Positions 1 to 13,220 of a stretch of 64,000 bases of DNA are shown here, one piece after another. The translations under genes were made by a program, and so were the position numbers. The DNA comes from Arenicola marina (lineage: Eukaryota; Annelida; Polychaeta; Arenicolidae), in NCBI GenBank assembly GCA_964019135.1, contig OZ025257.1, positions 16,147,971 to 16,211,970 of the forward strand, in the 5' to 3' direction. The stretch's first letter is position 1. Each line of letters opens with the position of its first letter. The notes below the pieces were generated by a model. The model was not told where the DNA came from and searched no databases. It worked only from the letters and a program-made list of their open reading frames with translations.

Positions 1-269
1 TAGCGTGTTCGATTTACATGAAACCAAAACCGGTTTGCCGAACTGACTGTTCGACAGAAGAATTGAAACCGGTTTGCTCGAAACCGTGAAACTATCGTGA
101 CGGATTCGATTTCGAGAAACTGCATGTTCAATCAACACATACACAATAGTTTATCATAAATGTAATAAATAGGGACTTATGGACAAAAGTATGACACAAA
201 TTTAGTTACGGACAGTCCAATCGCGGGCCAAAAATGAAACATGCAGCATATTTATTCTGGTATAACTTC

Positions 270-500
270 ATAAGCTGGCCTTCTCGTCCCTCCCGGCTGG
301 ACGACCGGGGTGTGATGTTTTATTAACGTGTTGGTAATGGTGGAAGCCTGTGACAGGTCTGGAGACGATGGTAGCGGTCTTCCTAAGCCCGTGATGGGGT
401 CCGTTTGATGTGCCACACGGAGCACACGCCAATCATCGAAGGCAATCTGTGTTATGGCGCTACTTCCACAAAGTGTCTTCTCAAGACTCACGTTTTCACC
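270..500 (+). repeat. Dispersed repeat R1, partial copy 1
   Basis: It matches the 3' half of 12,228-12,720: shared segments include attaacgtgttggtaatgg, acgatggtagcggtctt-like sequence, ttgatgtgccacac and gagcacacgccaatcatcga. Confidence 0.8.
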
Positions 501-1472
501 GTCAAGACATGGCAATGAAGCATGATGCAGCGGCCATTTGAAGTGTGTGAAGATATGTTGGCTCCATCATCGGCACGAGAAAATAAAGTTTGCTGGTTTG
601 AATAAAGGCAAGCGCCCCTCCTTAAACCTCCTCGATGCTTTGCATTTACATGTCGGCTGCAGCGTCTAGCGGGTAACCCGGAAACCAAAATGCACGTATC
701 TATAAATAGAAATACAAGTTATTTAAGGGACGAAACATTAGATGTTGAAAGTGGGAGAGGGATGAATTTCCTATGTATAGTGTTCTCCATTGTGTGCACA
801 AAATTGTCTTAAAACACCAATCCGTCCGTAATCAACCGGAAGTAGAACGCAATCTCGTGTTACTTCCGACATTCACTCGGTGCTTGTTTTAATGTTGACA
901 AGCACCTACATAAATATTTTTCCACAACCCGATTCGACTTGACAATAACAGTTTTAGACAAATAGTTTTTATATTGGAAGAAAATTATTTTTGTTTTCTC
1001 AGGGTGAGATACCGATTTTTTTTGTAGTGTAGGCGGCGCTGCGGGACACCAGTTTAAATAACCTTCTATTTTATCCAGGTTCGCCTTTCGCCTATCGCTT
1101 GGCGCCTGGCGCGGTCCTACTTCGATTTTCGCTGTCTCACTTGGCAAATGATAGACAGTTGAGAATCAAGTGCTAAACCAAGCAAGATATTGGGTATCAC
1201 GGCGTAATAAGGCAAACTGAAGGACACGGCACTCCACAAACAGATCCCCTCTCTGTACCTCTTCACCCCCCACCCACCCACATCATCTTAGCCGACCCTA
1301 TCCCTGGCGCTCCAGTTGGTTGGTTCGATGTGTCGCACACAAGGACTCATTTTTGAAGGCCGTGAAATAACATAGCCTTTTAGCGTTCCTTCGTCTGCCC
1401 CCCCCCCACTCCCCTGTCCTCCTCCCGAAGAGAAAAAACCTCGAACACCCATTACCAGAAAGATGCTACAAG

Positions 1473-2880
1473 TTGACACAATCCAACCAGGGGATCACCC
1501 TTCTCAATCCAACCGACTCCGTCCGCTCAGGGGCCACCCTTCTTAATCCAACCGACGCAGTCCACTCAGGGAGCCACTCTTCTCAATCCAACCAACACAG
1601 TCCACCCAGGGAGCCACCCTTCTCAATCCAACCAACACAGTATACTCAGGCGGCCACAGATCAGGGGGGTTATCCTTCTCAATACAACCGACACAGTGCA
1701 CTCACTGGGAAACCCTTCTCAATCCAACCGACATAGTGCACTCACTGGGAAACCCTTCTCAATCGAACCGACACAGTGCACTCACTGGGAAACCCTTCTC
1801 AATCGAACCGACACAGTGCACTCACTGGGAAACCCTTCTCAATCGAACCGACATAGTGCACTCACTGGGAAACCCTTCTCAATCGAACCGACATAGTGCA
1901 CTCACTGGGAAACCCTTCTCAATCCAACCGACACAGTGCACTCACTGGGAAACCCTTCTCAATCGAACCGACACAGTGCACTCACTGGGAAACCCTTCTC
2001 AATCGAACCGACACAGTGCACTCACTGGGAAACCCTTCTCAATCGAACCGACACAGTGCACTCACTGGGAAACCCTTCTCAATCGAACCGACACAGTGCA
2101 CTCACTGGGAAACCCTTCTCAATACAAACGACACAGTGCACTCACTGGGAAACCCTTCTCAATCGAACCGACACAGTGCACTCACTGGGAAACCCTTCTC
2201 AATCGAACCGACACAGTGCACTCACTGGGAAACCCTTCTCAATCGAACCGACACAGTGCACTCACTGGGAAACCCTTCTCAATCGAACCGACACAGTGCA
2301 CTCACTGGGAAACCCTTCTCAATCCAACCGACACAGTGCACTCACTGGGAAACCCTTCTCAATCGAACCGACACAGTGCACTCACTGGGAAACCCTTCTC
2401 AATCGAACCGACACAGTGCACTCACTGGGAAACCCTTCTCAATCGAACCGACACAGTGCACTCACTGGGAAACCCTTCTCAATCGAACCGACACAGTGCA
2501 CTCACTGGGAAACCCTTCTCAATCCAACCGACACAGTGCACTCACTGGGAAACCCTTCTCAATCCAACCGACACAGTGCACTCACTGGGAAACCCTTCTC
2601 AATCCAACCGACACAGTGCACTCACTGGGAAACCCTTCTCAATCCAACCGACACAGTGCACTCACTGGGAAACCCTTCTCAATCCAACCGACACAGTGCA
2701 CTCACTGGGAAACCCTTCTCAATCCAACCGACACAGTGCACTCACTGGGAAACCCTTCTCAATCCAACCGACACAGTGCACTCACTGGGAAACCCTTCTC
2801 AATCCAACCGACACAGTGCACTCACTGGGAAACCCTTCTCAATCCAACCGACGCAGTCCACTCAGGGAGGGGGTCATCCT
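1473..2880 (+). repeat. 40-bp minisatellite, array A
   Basis: About 29 nearly identical 40-bp units (gacacagtgcactcactggg then aaacccttctcaatcgaacc) run from about 1,682 to 2,860. They are flanked on both sides by older, more varied units carrying the ccactcaggg form. Units differ mainly at aatcGaacc/aatcCaacc and acaCag/acaTag, and the last units of the array (from about 2,521) are all the C form. Because 40 is not a multiple of 3 and the unit has no stop in any plus frame, all three frames stay open; these are not genes. Confidence 0.97.
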
Positions 2881-4199
2881 TCTTAAATACAACATCCTAA
2901 GTATTCGCCTGGACTTTTTCTTCGTGTCGTTTGCAAAAATCTGGCATGAAACCAAACGACGAAATCAAATATTTTCTGTCACCAAGTGACATTACAAAAT
3001 GTTTTTATAAGAAATAACCCTTTGTGATTGGCGATGGACTCGGGCGATACATGTTTATGTGGTATGTCATAGTGCGGTGGCCGGCAGGGGGCTAGGGCGA
3101 CTTCATAATTAGTCTGTCATACCATCCATCATAATTTGAAGGCGCCATCCTCATTCATCTCAATCCGTCTCAATGCATCACTTCGATAAAACGTTGACGT
3201 ACCTTGTGATGAGTAACCAATCCATTAACGATGATAAAAAAACGAGCGACTTGGGGACTGAGAGGCAGTGAAAAACGCGTAAGAACCGTTTATATATGTA
3301 GCCTACTTTGTCATTGTGACCAAAGGGGGCGCCGAACAATGTAGAATAAATGTTTTATAAGCGACAATATCGCAACAAACCGTCTTATTTTATGGTCAGC
3401 TCAGTGATATCTATGCATGTGACTGGCCGCCTAAATGGTGGGAAAATGGTCGAGGAGCAAATCCACATGGTTCTCTAGCTACAGCGCGTCATCAACTTTG
3501 CTAGCCGGCTCTCTCTCCCTATTTCTCTTACCTTCTCCCAACCCTCTCTCCCAGTCCCTCTCTTTCCTCCTCACCGATGACCCTCTCTCTTTCTCTCCCT
3601 CTCCCCATTGCTCTGTCCCCCTCTACCTCTCTCGTACGATACGTGACTTCAGACCAAGCGACTGCGTATTCACAAGAACGCCCGCTGCCAAGAAATGTTA
3701 TTTCAAGGACATTTATCTACTGAATTGTATTCCATAGATTTCTTTTGCCTCGGCGCACATATCAGTGCGCAAAATTAAGTCAACCACTTTCTCGACATTG
3801 TAAGCAAAGGGGGCGGAGAAGGTGAGGGTGGGGTGTGTAAGATGGGAGTTTCCCCCCCTGGTGGACGTTAGTCGTCCTATAATATTATACCGACCCCTGA
3901 GTAAATCTGATTCATGGCCCTGTCCACGTCCACCGAGGGGTCCAAGTAATGCCGTCTTCTTTAATTGAATCAATAGGACATATCAGGGGAAGGTGAAGTA
4001 GAATGCGGGGCGGGATGGGCGGATGATGGCCCTTACATGCTCAAGTGGCACTGTGGCTGACGCCCGATCCACCCACCGCAAGCCCCTCCCTGCTCGCTGC
4101 TTTATAGGGGGGGAGTGCAGCTAGCACCCTTCTGCGACCAGTCCCAGCCTGTCCGCAACACCACAATGTGCTTTATCTCCACCCCCATACCAAATATTA

Positions 4200-4480
4200 T
4201 GGTGCCCCCCCCCCCTCTGCCTTGTTCTTCTCACGCTTCCCCATCACCCTGGCTTGCCTCCCTTCCCACTATCACCCTCCTCCCGCTCCCTCTTAACCTA
4301 TCTACTTTACCGCCCTTCCCACCCATCCTCACCACCCCCCTATGCACCCGCCCTTTCCGCTCACAACGCCACCCCACCCCACCCCCCCTCCGCCCTGCCA
4401 TCTGACGCTCTCGACAATACCTCCATTCTCAATTCTAGCGTCTTCGCACATCCCGCCCTATTATCGTTCATCCGCCCTTC
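4200..4480 (+). repeat. Pyrimidine-rich tract, copy A
   Basis: C/T-rich sequence with many C-runs. It corresponds to the much longer tract at 21,550-22,040 in copy B. Proline/serine-rich ORFs here come from composition only. Confidence 0.85.
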
Positions 4481-5693
4481 CCTCCGTCATCGTCTCCTTC
4501 TTTGGTGTTCATAATGCTCAAATGCCCCCCACCCCCCTCTCAAAAAACACACCCGCAAACAGCGCCATGTTTGACACATCATGGCCCATCCCTTTAAGCA
4601 ATTCCTGTTATGGAGACAGGCACATCGACCAATAAAATTTGTCTGAAGGGAAAGTTCCTTTCTGCAATGGCAGGCGCTAACGGTGTGAAGAACATGACGT
4701 TCAAGGACTTGGATTAACGGATATATTCTGATAGGTGAACTTATATATGGGTGAGCTGACGGTCAGCGATGGCATGTATCTGCTAGGAAACGACTTGTGG
4801 TGTTCAGGCCAGCAAGCAAATGTGACAACCATTGGTAAGCAAACATAAAATGAATTGGATTTTGGTTGGATTTGCGTCAGCCCGAGGCCTTTGAAATATG
4901 ACATACAAAAAGACTCACCTGTCAAAAAACATTCAAAAAGAAAGGCTGGGAAGTGGGTGGAGGGTGGAGGGACGTGGATGTGCCCACCGTCCAGTGACGT
5001 ACGACAGTTGTGATCACCCCCCCCCCCCCCAAGTCTATTAAATGATGAAAGTGGACCAGATCGTGTCTGTTTTACAGACCATATGGCTGATGATAGTTTG
5101 CGGGTCGACTTCACTCTGGTTATACGGTGGAGGCGGGTGGAACACAAGGGCACGGTGGTGCGGTGTTAGGCGTAGGGTGGGGGTATAGGACCGAGTATGC
5201 AGGGGACGGCGGGTGGGTGGGGTGTGGCAGGGCATGACGGGTGGCTGGAGTTTGCTGTGTGGCAGGGAATGGCGGGTGTGGACTACGGTAGGGGGCGATG
5301 ATGGGAATTGGTGTGGCTAGGGAACGGGCTGTGAGGCTGAGTTTTGGAGAGGGTGGGGGGGGGGGGGGTGATACCTTGTCCCTGCGAAATGAGTTGTAAC
5401 CGTGTCCCTGAACCTTACCGAAGAATAATTCTGCAACGGTCCGCCTAGATGTGTGCTTTGGGTGGAATGAGGAGGGCGAAGGGTGTGTATAATGGACGTT
5501 GGGGGCGGGGGGAGGCGAAGGGTTTTTTATTCCCCGTCTATCCGCCCCGAAGTCCCTCAGCAGTGGCCGGCTGTTTTCATGTCCTACCCGGAGTGCGCAG
5601 ATAACGTTCTCGGAGGTACTTTAACTTTAGCTAAATCTGTCAGGAGGTGACAGACATCAATTGGTCCAATTCCATTCCGACACATAGTCTGGG

Positions 5694-5740
5694 CTATGTG
5701 TCCATAGTCTGGGCTATGTGTCCAGACTATGGACACATAG
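5694..5740. repeat. Perfect 19-bp hairpin with 9-nt loop
   Basis: The left arm CTATGTGTCCATAGTCTGG (5,694-5,712) and right arm CCAGACTATGGACACATAG (5,722-5,740) are exact inverse complements. The left arm overlaps a local direct repeat of tagtctgggctatgtgtcca. The equivalent place in copy B (about 23,818) lacks it, so it arose in copy A or was lost in B. Confidence 0.95.
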
Positions 5741-6342
5741 TGGATGGTGGCGAGGGTTGCCGGTGGGTGGTGGATGGGAGGGAGGGGGGGGGGGGTAATG
5801 GCCAATGGAGTGATGGATCACAACAATCACAATGTTCCTGCTGACCATGGGCTCGTAAATGTCCAACCGGCCCGGACCGAAGATATTCCCCTGAAATAGG
5901 ATCGAAATTAGCATCGCGTTACGGAGCCCGGCTTCTTCTCCGAGGTCAAGGGCCGAACCATGTGATATCCAGTGGGGCGGCGGGGGGGGGGGGGGGGTGG
6001 TATATGATATTCAAAATTTATCTGTCCATGATTTTTACAAATAAAAAACAATAGTGATAGAGCGCGAAGCGGATTCAGTATTCTGTGTTACTAATAATTA
6101 ATAATTCTTCCAATTATCTTGGCTACTTGCTTTCTGTTTTTTTTCTTTTTAAACATATCCTTTCCTTTTTCTTTTGTCATCTTCTTCATTTATTATCAAA
6201 TTTGAACTCATGGCTACATGCATTGGGCGAAGTGTTTTATCCGCATTGTTTCCTGATATTTGTCCATACTACACTAAATTCTATATTTATCTGTCTCTGT
6301 CGTCTACTCTTGCAAATTAATGTTAGTTGGATAATTTCACGT

Positions 6343-7299
6343 CTCAGACAATCAACGTCTCTCGACGGCCACCGTCTCCAGACAATCACCGACTCCAGAC
6401 AGCCAGCGTCTCCAGACAGCCACTCGGACAGAAGGTTCTTGGTTTGCTTGCACTGATTGACCGGCAGCGCCGTAGTGACTGACGTAGGCGTCTCTGACGC
6501 TGGTGGCCTTGGGGGACGGGGGTTGAAGTGGGGCAGGGCCGGGGCAGCAATCGATGCCACATGATTTAGGCAACTGATGTGTAACTTAAGTGTTTCTGAC
6601 GGGGTGAGCAACCGCTAAGCATCGTGGTCAAGGCAGCGAAAGCGAAAACCAATCCGTAAACGGCAAAGATATTGTTTTAAAAAGTATATTTGCCTATCGC
6701 CCCCCCCCCCCCCACCCCCCCGGGGTGAAATATAGGTGAGTTAAAGTCTTGTTTGATGCATGGGCCCATAGGATTTTGCTGTGGAAGACCCCTTCCAGTC
6801 ACAATCTTTGTCTTAAAGCGTTATAACTATCCAAAGTGCCCTCTCCCCCCACCTGGCTTCCTCTCCCACACATTTGACAATCCTGGATCCGCTATTGGTG
6901 TCGTCCCATCCGGAACTCCGTTTCCAAGTATTAATGCATTTCTGAAGTCAGAAGGATCCAGGGCGTCTGGGACCGTTTGGTCCTTCCATCTTACTGTCGC
7001 AGGAGTTTCTTGGCCAGGTTTAGCACATGCGTTCACAAAGGTGGTATGAAACACCAATCTATCCATCAGGATTCGTCTCAAAGCTTTTCTTGACCTAGTT
7101 TAGCCCATGGTTGCACAACATGGCCTGAGATACCAATCCATCTCCCCTTTCATCTATCGTGAGGGATTCGCCCTCGCTGTGCCCCCATTTTATATACATT
7201 TAACCCAAGATGCCAAGAACCTGCCAAAACCAAAACTTGTGGCGACCTTCCCTGACGGCCGCTGAATGATTCCCAGCGCGGGGTGTGAGGATATTCCAT
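6343..7299. other. Unique stretch, no gene seen
   Basis: Contains a short direct repeat of cagacaatca/cagacagcca motifs at 6,350-6,425 and a C homopolymer at about 6,700. No splice-supported exon or family motif was recognised. Confidence 0.6.
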
Positions 7300-7660
7300 C
7301 ATTTCATATGACTTTCATAACCCAAACTCTCGTCCAGTGGAGCATCAATTCATTACCAGTGATGTAACTCATATACATACCCAGCACACGTCCCCCAGTG
7401 GCTCCGCCGCGCTTGACCGGCAGAGCCCACTCCATCAGCTGGATTCTTACAGGTCTCCTAAACCTACCCCTAACCCTCCCCCCACCACGACCCCCAACCC
7501 CTCCCACTGACAAATTGGCAGGAGTACTCCGGAAGGGAGGGCGACTGATCGATGACCTCCCTCAGAGCCTACAAGTATTTATTTCCTATTTAGTGGGGCG
7601 AGGAGTGAAGATGCTTAGCTATACACAGCTGCAGTGAACAGACGAACGTCTTAAGATGCT
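7300..7660 (-). repeat. Dispersed repeat R2, inverted copy
   Basis: The reverse complement matches 11,600-11,930 and 15,535-16,015, sharing gcggtcaagcgcgg-like, gggtatgtatatgagttaca and gatgctccactgga. It also carries degenerate telomere-like cctaaacctacccctaaccc. All three copies keep an open frame over VKRGGATGGRVLGMYM. Confidence 0.85.
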
Positions 7661-8212
7661 CGGTCCGAGCGGCATAACATTGAAGCGCAAAAGCAGTGAC
7701 GCCACACACGATCATGTGAGCTACCCCGTCAGCCAATCAGAGCCGCTGTAGTAGAAGGCCTAGGGCTTCAGTGCTCTTTTAGTGAACAGCTAAACAGCCA
7801 GTGGACACGGAACGGGGAACTCTCCTGTTAATTATTCTTTATCGTCGTTTAAGCTCCAATTTCTACCGGGGATTATGCGTTTAGTTTTGGTGCCAATGAT
7901 CCGCTGCTGGTGACTGTGGACGTTCTGGAAATGGCGGAAGTGCAGGATGTTAATTGACGAATGTATCCGAACGACCCACACAAACAACGAGAGAACGGAC
8001 ACACGCAGCCATCGCTTGACGGTCGTATATAAAGCCTCGCACGCTTGATAATTTAGAGGGTACATGATTTGACGAATTTCGTTTTCTTTTTCTACATGCG
8101 GCATTTTGCTTACCACCATGAATAATATAGTGTTTACCCCTATTTGGTGTTTCATGCTGATTTTCTGTAGTTTACTAGGGTAAACCAAGCCCTCGAATAC
8201 CTACCTGTTTAG

Positions 8213-8711
8213 TCTCCATTACAATGCACCATGAGACGTAACGTGCAGTTTATTTTGAATTATACTTATATTCCTGACATGACACATTTCTAATTTGTTG
8301 AAGCGGAGAAGAGGTTGGACGCACCCGAGGGAACTATTTTCGTAAATATATGCACCGCAGTTTTTTACCCGAGCGGCATTGATGGAGGCAGTTCCTTTTG
8401 ATCTTTCCGGCTTTGAGCCTACCCCGTAGGTGTCTAGCATCAATCCGTCATCAGACGCTATGACGTCACATTGCCGGAGGAAAATGGTATCATTACCCTT
8501 TTAAGGGTGGCCATAACAGCCTTTGTTCATTACCCGGCTTTCGTCTGAAAGCGTCTGCGTGCGGGGCCAGACTGTAAAGAGCTTTTGCCAATATATTTTA
8601 CGGGCTTCTAGGATGCTTTAAAAATTTGCAAGGCACGGGGTCAGAGACCACTCTGCCATTAGAGACTATCCAAAAGCATTAACTTTGACACTTGGCGAGG
8701 TAGGCAAACCT
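8213..8711 (-). repeat. Dispersed repeat R3, arm 1 of an inverted pair
   Basis: The reverse complement of this stretch aligns with 14,030-14,440: shared segments include gtaaagagcttttgccaata, gggcaaacc next to aactttgacacttg, and the cgggtaggtgtctagca / cgtgctagacacatccgggg pair. It contains no recognised gene. Confidence 0.82.
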
Positions 8712-8845
8712 TATCGATGAGAAAGGGCTGTTCTGCTGCAGCCCTGCATCATGTCCCCCTGAGAAGAAGGGGAGAGGAAAGGAACAAAGGTTACGGGCGG
8801 GAGTGAGTGTGGTATTACATGTAGGGCTGAGGTTACATGGGCTAT

Positions 8846-8950
8846 GGTGAAACAATTATTCACCATGACATGGAAGAACAGGCTGAAACAATTATTTACC
8901 ATGACATAAAAAAACATGCTGAAACAATTATTCACCCTGACATGGAAAAA
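8846..8950 (+). repeat. 36-bp tandem repeat (about 3 units)
   Basis: The unit is ctgaaacaattatttaccat then gacataaaaaaacatg, with variants. The motif resembles the tttcancatggctcacg-type sequence of repeat R5. Confidence 0.85.
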
Positions 8951-11599
8951 CGATCCAATGACATCTCCCAGGATTGTGTGCCTGACTTTAGTCTACAAAT
9001 GTCTTCTCCTTTCCGGTTGTTTGAGACATCACATGAGGGTTTGAGATCGTTGACAAGGACAGCAGTCTCCGTGCGACTGTGGCACGTCCAACTTTGCCAT
9101 GCTTCAATTAATCCAGGTCATAGGATGAAGACAGATGTTGTTAAACACTATGCCTTAAAATCGATACCTTCACTCGCTGTGTTTAAATATGCTCATAAAA
9201 CAACCCTTCACTGATGGTTTACAGCACTCTCTACCTTCGAATCACTCCGCAGGGGCTGCGCAAATGGATAGGAAAAATGCGCCGCGCATTTCTACAACTT
9301 AGTGCCGGGGACCCAGTTTAAGATTAATAACACACGGCATCAGGTAATAAAGGGAAAGAGTTCAGTCACAATGATACTCTTTCGAACGGGCACAGAATTT
9401 TTTTGTGATGTTAAATACACAGAACTCGTTATTAAATGACAATTATAACGTTGCAAGGAATTACAGCCGCGAAAATAGAAAAAAATGGCAGTAGCATGGG
9501 ACGATTTCGGTGTGTTCAGATTGTCAGGCGGTTCTCCGAGGCAGCCCCATGGGACCTAGGGGAGTTGGTGAAAAAGGCAAAAATCAAAAAAAGGAAACGT
9601 TTCAAATAGAGTTGATTAGCCGCCACGTGGAAAGCGATCTCACTGAACATTATCTACAGCCAATCAGAGAGCAGCTGCATCTTAAAGGCTCGCTTACCAG
9701 GACGGTTTGTCTGATGCCCCATGACTTGTCTTGTAACACTGATCCATTATATGCCCATAAATAACATGACCTGTTAGCAACAAACCCGATTTTCTCTGAG
9801 ACACATGGCCCTTAGGGTCTTCAATTATTGAACTTTTTGACTAATTTGGAGATCAATTCAGACGGCCCCTCTCGTTCGCCTATTTACATTTTGTTGCAAT
9901 AGTCAACTTAAAGTTAATGCGTGATATATCACAATAATCATGCCTAATAACCAAAATATCCATTTTAATTTATTTAACAGTTGTCTACCATAATACTGAG
10001 TATACAGTAGTAGCAATTAATAAAAGCTATTATATGTAAACAAATGAAGAGACACATACCTGAAAATGACAACACGAGGATTAGATATACAAGACGGTCT
10101 GCCTGTTAGAACACTCGCTTCAGTTGTGAAGACCATTCTATCAGACCAGCCGTCACAACCGGCGCATTGGCCCGTTATAAGCATCCTCCAATCACAGACG
10201 GCCACAAGGTGTCCTTCTACCCAATGGGAATTAATCTTCTCAAAATGAGCGCGACCGAGGATAACGTTACCTATTTCCATTCTATAATCGCGTTCCCGCT
10301 ACTTTAATGCGTTCCTGCTACATTTATATTTGACATCAAAAATAAAGCATCTGATGGTAAATCTAATCACCATATACTGTCCTAAAATACGTCAGCGGCG
10401 CTGATACGGACCAGTTAAGGCCTGAGCCGCTGTCTACTGTATTCTGTGGACAGAACGAACGCAAGATTTATGTGTCACTTTGATGGCCGTAAGGCAACAT
10501 CGTTGAGCCATTGCTGCTGTCATCCAGGGGGCGACGATTCCAGATGGTGCGTTGAAGGGAATGGAGTCGCCGCGGTCGAGAGGTAGCGAACTGAACTGCA
10601 GGTGTTAAGCTGGTCAGTGGGTCACCCCGGCCCCTCCCCACCCTTAACCTCTCTCCCTGTCTAGGGACTTCGAACAAAGTGGTTTACAAGCAGCGTTCAC
10701 GCCTTTTCCTGAGGCCATTCGATAATTCCGTCTCGTATTTCCAGCTCATTCTCAATTCGGCTTAGCCCTACCGCAAATAAAATGCCAACTATCACTCCAC
10801 CTGCATTCCCATCTCTGGAGCAAGCACTGGCAGCGCAGCAAGCGTAGTCTGCGTCTACGATAGGTTAGAAATCATTAGTCATCGTCATGATATTAAATGG
10901 GTCTGAGTGACAAGAATTTCAGGAAGATATTTGGATTGTAGTGTTGTAGGCGCAAGAAAGTTAGCTGGACGGATCGAAGCCCAGTTTAATTAATTTTTAT
11001 TCTCAACTGAAGGTGTAAATGCTTCGTAAAGAGTAGGGAGTTACTCCCGGAACACTTGGTTTCTCTCTGCCTTGATCCTTCCCATTGTCACGATATGATC
11101 TAAAGAGGCTAAAGCATCTATATTTCATCTAAACAACTTGACATGTACTTTTGTTGCCCCCAACCCGTAATATCCCATTTATTTTATACAAATCGCGGTT
11201 AATTGACAACCGGTGTGCCATATACGTATCAATCACAATGCGTATTCATTACGAAAAGATGGCAGCGGTTAGCGTGCATTCAGTCAATGTATGGGTTAAG
11301 ATCCCTTCGCCCGTTATTTGTCTGCCATTCAGCCAAAACCAGAGCTTCGACCCTTGCCAACCAGCAAAGTTTTCGGCACCGAAGCTGAATACCTGATTGC
11401 AAGCACAACTTGAAGATTAAGCGACGATGTCGAATAAATAAGAGGGAAGTTCTCCGGTCCATGTCCATTATTTCCTTTGCCGTTCAGTTAAAGGAGCAAC
11501 GAGGTTCTAATCCTTCTCATACAGCCGTCGTGATCGGGTGACGGTAGCTCACGTGATCGTGTGCGACGTCACTGTTTTTGCCACTGAGCATGTTAAGAC
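8951..11599. other. Unique stretch, no gene seen
   Basis: No coding exon recognised. It includes a SINE tail near 11,040-11,125. ORFs of 60-125 codons here show no domain and no supporting splice sites. Confidence 0.55.
11040..11125 (+). repeat. SINE family A, 3' fragment
   Basis: Shares the tail ccttcccattgtcacgatat then gatctaaagaggctaaagca with the fuller SINE at 49,585-49,823. The tRNA-like head is not visible. Confidence 0.6.
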
Positions 11600-11930
11600 G
11601 TTCTTCGGTTCATTGCAGCTGTGTATAGCTAATCCACTCCACTCCTCGTCCCACTAAATAGGAAATAAGTACTTGTACGGGAAGGTCATCGATCAGTCGC
11701 CCTCCCTTCCGGATCACTCCAGCCAATTTTTCAGAGAAAGGCATGGAGTGGGGGTCGGGGTAGGGTAGTGATATGGAAAATTGTTCGGTTGATGGAGTGG
11801 GCTTTGGCGGTCAAGCGCGGTGGAGCCACTGGAGGACGTGTGCTGGGTATGTATATGAGTTACATCACTGGTAGTGAACTGATGCTCCACTGGAGGAGAG
11901 GTCTCTTGGGTTTAGTGAATGTAATAGGGA
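11600..11930 (+). repeat. Dispersed repeat R2, plus-strand copy
   Basis: It contains cactaaataggaaataagta, gtcatcgatcagtcgccctc and the conserved core (KRGGATGGRVLGMYMSYITG in frame). It matches the inverted copy at 7,300-7,660 across almost the whole length. Confidence 0.85.
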
Positions 11931-12227
11931 GCACATCGAGTGCGAATCGCTCACGATAGCTGTGTCGAGGTACGGTTTATATCATGCCATCTTTGTGCTT
12001 CCATGGGATAAACCAGGCCAAGAAACCACTGGAGAGTATTAAGAAGCAATCTTAGTCTTGATGCCGCAGATCCTCAGACACACGTTAACATAGAAAAGTT
12101 CACTTTTCTATGTCCGAACGAGCTGAGCTGCAAGCGTGCTTTGTCATTGAAAGGTGTAATCGATATTGTCGCTATTTATATGACTTCCGCCGGTAATGAT
12201 TGCAAAATTTCCAAAACTAGGTATAAT

Positions 12228-12720
12228 GCCCGCCATGACAGAGCATCAAACTTCCCCCCTCTCCCTTCGCCACCCCTCTTCCTCCGGTCACTGTCTTCAT
12301 GACTGGAATCAGTCCCTACAAAAGTTGGACTTATGAAGACATGAAGTATTGGTGGCCTCACCCCGACTGGCCGCCTCCTCCATACCCGCATGGCGACCGG
12401 GATGTGATTTAATCCCAAGGGTTGCATTAACGTGTTGGTAATGGCTGAGGCCGCGACAGTCTGAAATGACAGGGCCCGGGTCGACGGAGGATGGATGGGG
12501 AGGGGAGGGGGCTGTGCGAATAGAGGACACCACGTGCCCCCTGCCGGCCAGCAATGGGACAATGGTAGCGGTCTTTCTAAGCCAGTGATAGGGCCCGCTT
12601 GATGTGCCACACAGAGCACATGCCAATGATCGAACGCAATCTGTGCTCGGGCGCTGAAGTAGCTCACTAGCACAGATTGGCTGTACAAAGTCACAAAGTG
12701 ACTGCACTGACAACAGTCAA
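12228..12720 (+). repeat. Dispersed repeat R1, fullest copy
   Basis: Its 5' half matches 16,319-16,470 (cgccatgacagagcatca, atgaagtattggtggcctca) and its 3' half matches 270-500. It is therefore the longest of three copies. No ORF is shared; open frames crossing it are not conserved. Confidence 0.8.
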
Positions 12721-12939
12721 GGAGATACAGAATACAGACCGTCATCAAGACGAAAGTTAACGTGTTGTATTGACATATAACGATATAAGGATAATACATT
12801 TCATCCAACGTCGCAAAAGACGTCGCATCAGGCAAAGTGGTATCTTTTAAGCGACCTTTTCAGATGCAGCTGCTCTCAGATTGAAGTGAGATCGCTTTCT
12901 ACATTGAGATTCAAACTCAACAAAAAACACTCAACCATG

Positions 12940-13220
12940 AGAACAATACACGCCCTCGACAACAGATGCCCACCCACTGCATCAAAGCTCACCTGCCAAT
13001 CTTGTGACATCATTTGGGAATTTCTAAATAACGCTCAGAGGCAATGCTCCCAGAAATAAACCCACCTGACCTCACTTTTGCTACTTTGACGAACGTGTCT
13101 ATCGTGATATCGTGGATTAAAAGCTGTAAAATTCCATTAAAACACATTCTCATTTGGTCATCTTCCCTAAACAAAGTTACCTCTGAGCTAAAAAAAATCG
13201 TGGCATGAACACTTTGTCTT
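12940..13220 (-). repeat. Partial copy of the 38-kb MITE-like element (inverted)
   Basis: Reverse complement of 38,064-38,345. Shared segments include acacgccctcga, tttgctactttgacgaacg, tgatatcgtgga, atcttccctaaac and cgtggcatgaacact at the terminus. The other end of the element is missing here. Confidence 0.82.

Larger units (their letters stand above)
790..6342 (+). repeat. Diverged direct duplication, copy A
   Basis: This block aligns along most of its length with 16,470-24,460 in the same orientation. Shared landmarks are the accggaagtag segment (838 and 16,515), the ttggcgcctggcgcgg segment (about 1,098 and 16,979), the 40-bp minisatellite, the gcatgtgac/gcatgcgac segment (3,415 and 20,878), a pyrimidine tract, the gaccagatcgtgtctg segment (about 5,054 and 23,153) and the gcggattcagtattctg segment (about 6,069 and 24,266). 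It differs by many substitutions and indels, so the duplication is not recent. No coding gene was recognised in it. Confidence 0.88.

Noticed and set aside
1736-2989. 417-codon plus-strand ORF and its two overlapping partners
   Set aside because: All three frames are open because the 40-bp unit has no stop in any plus frame; the peptide is the repeat read in rotation.
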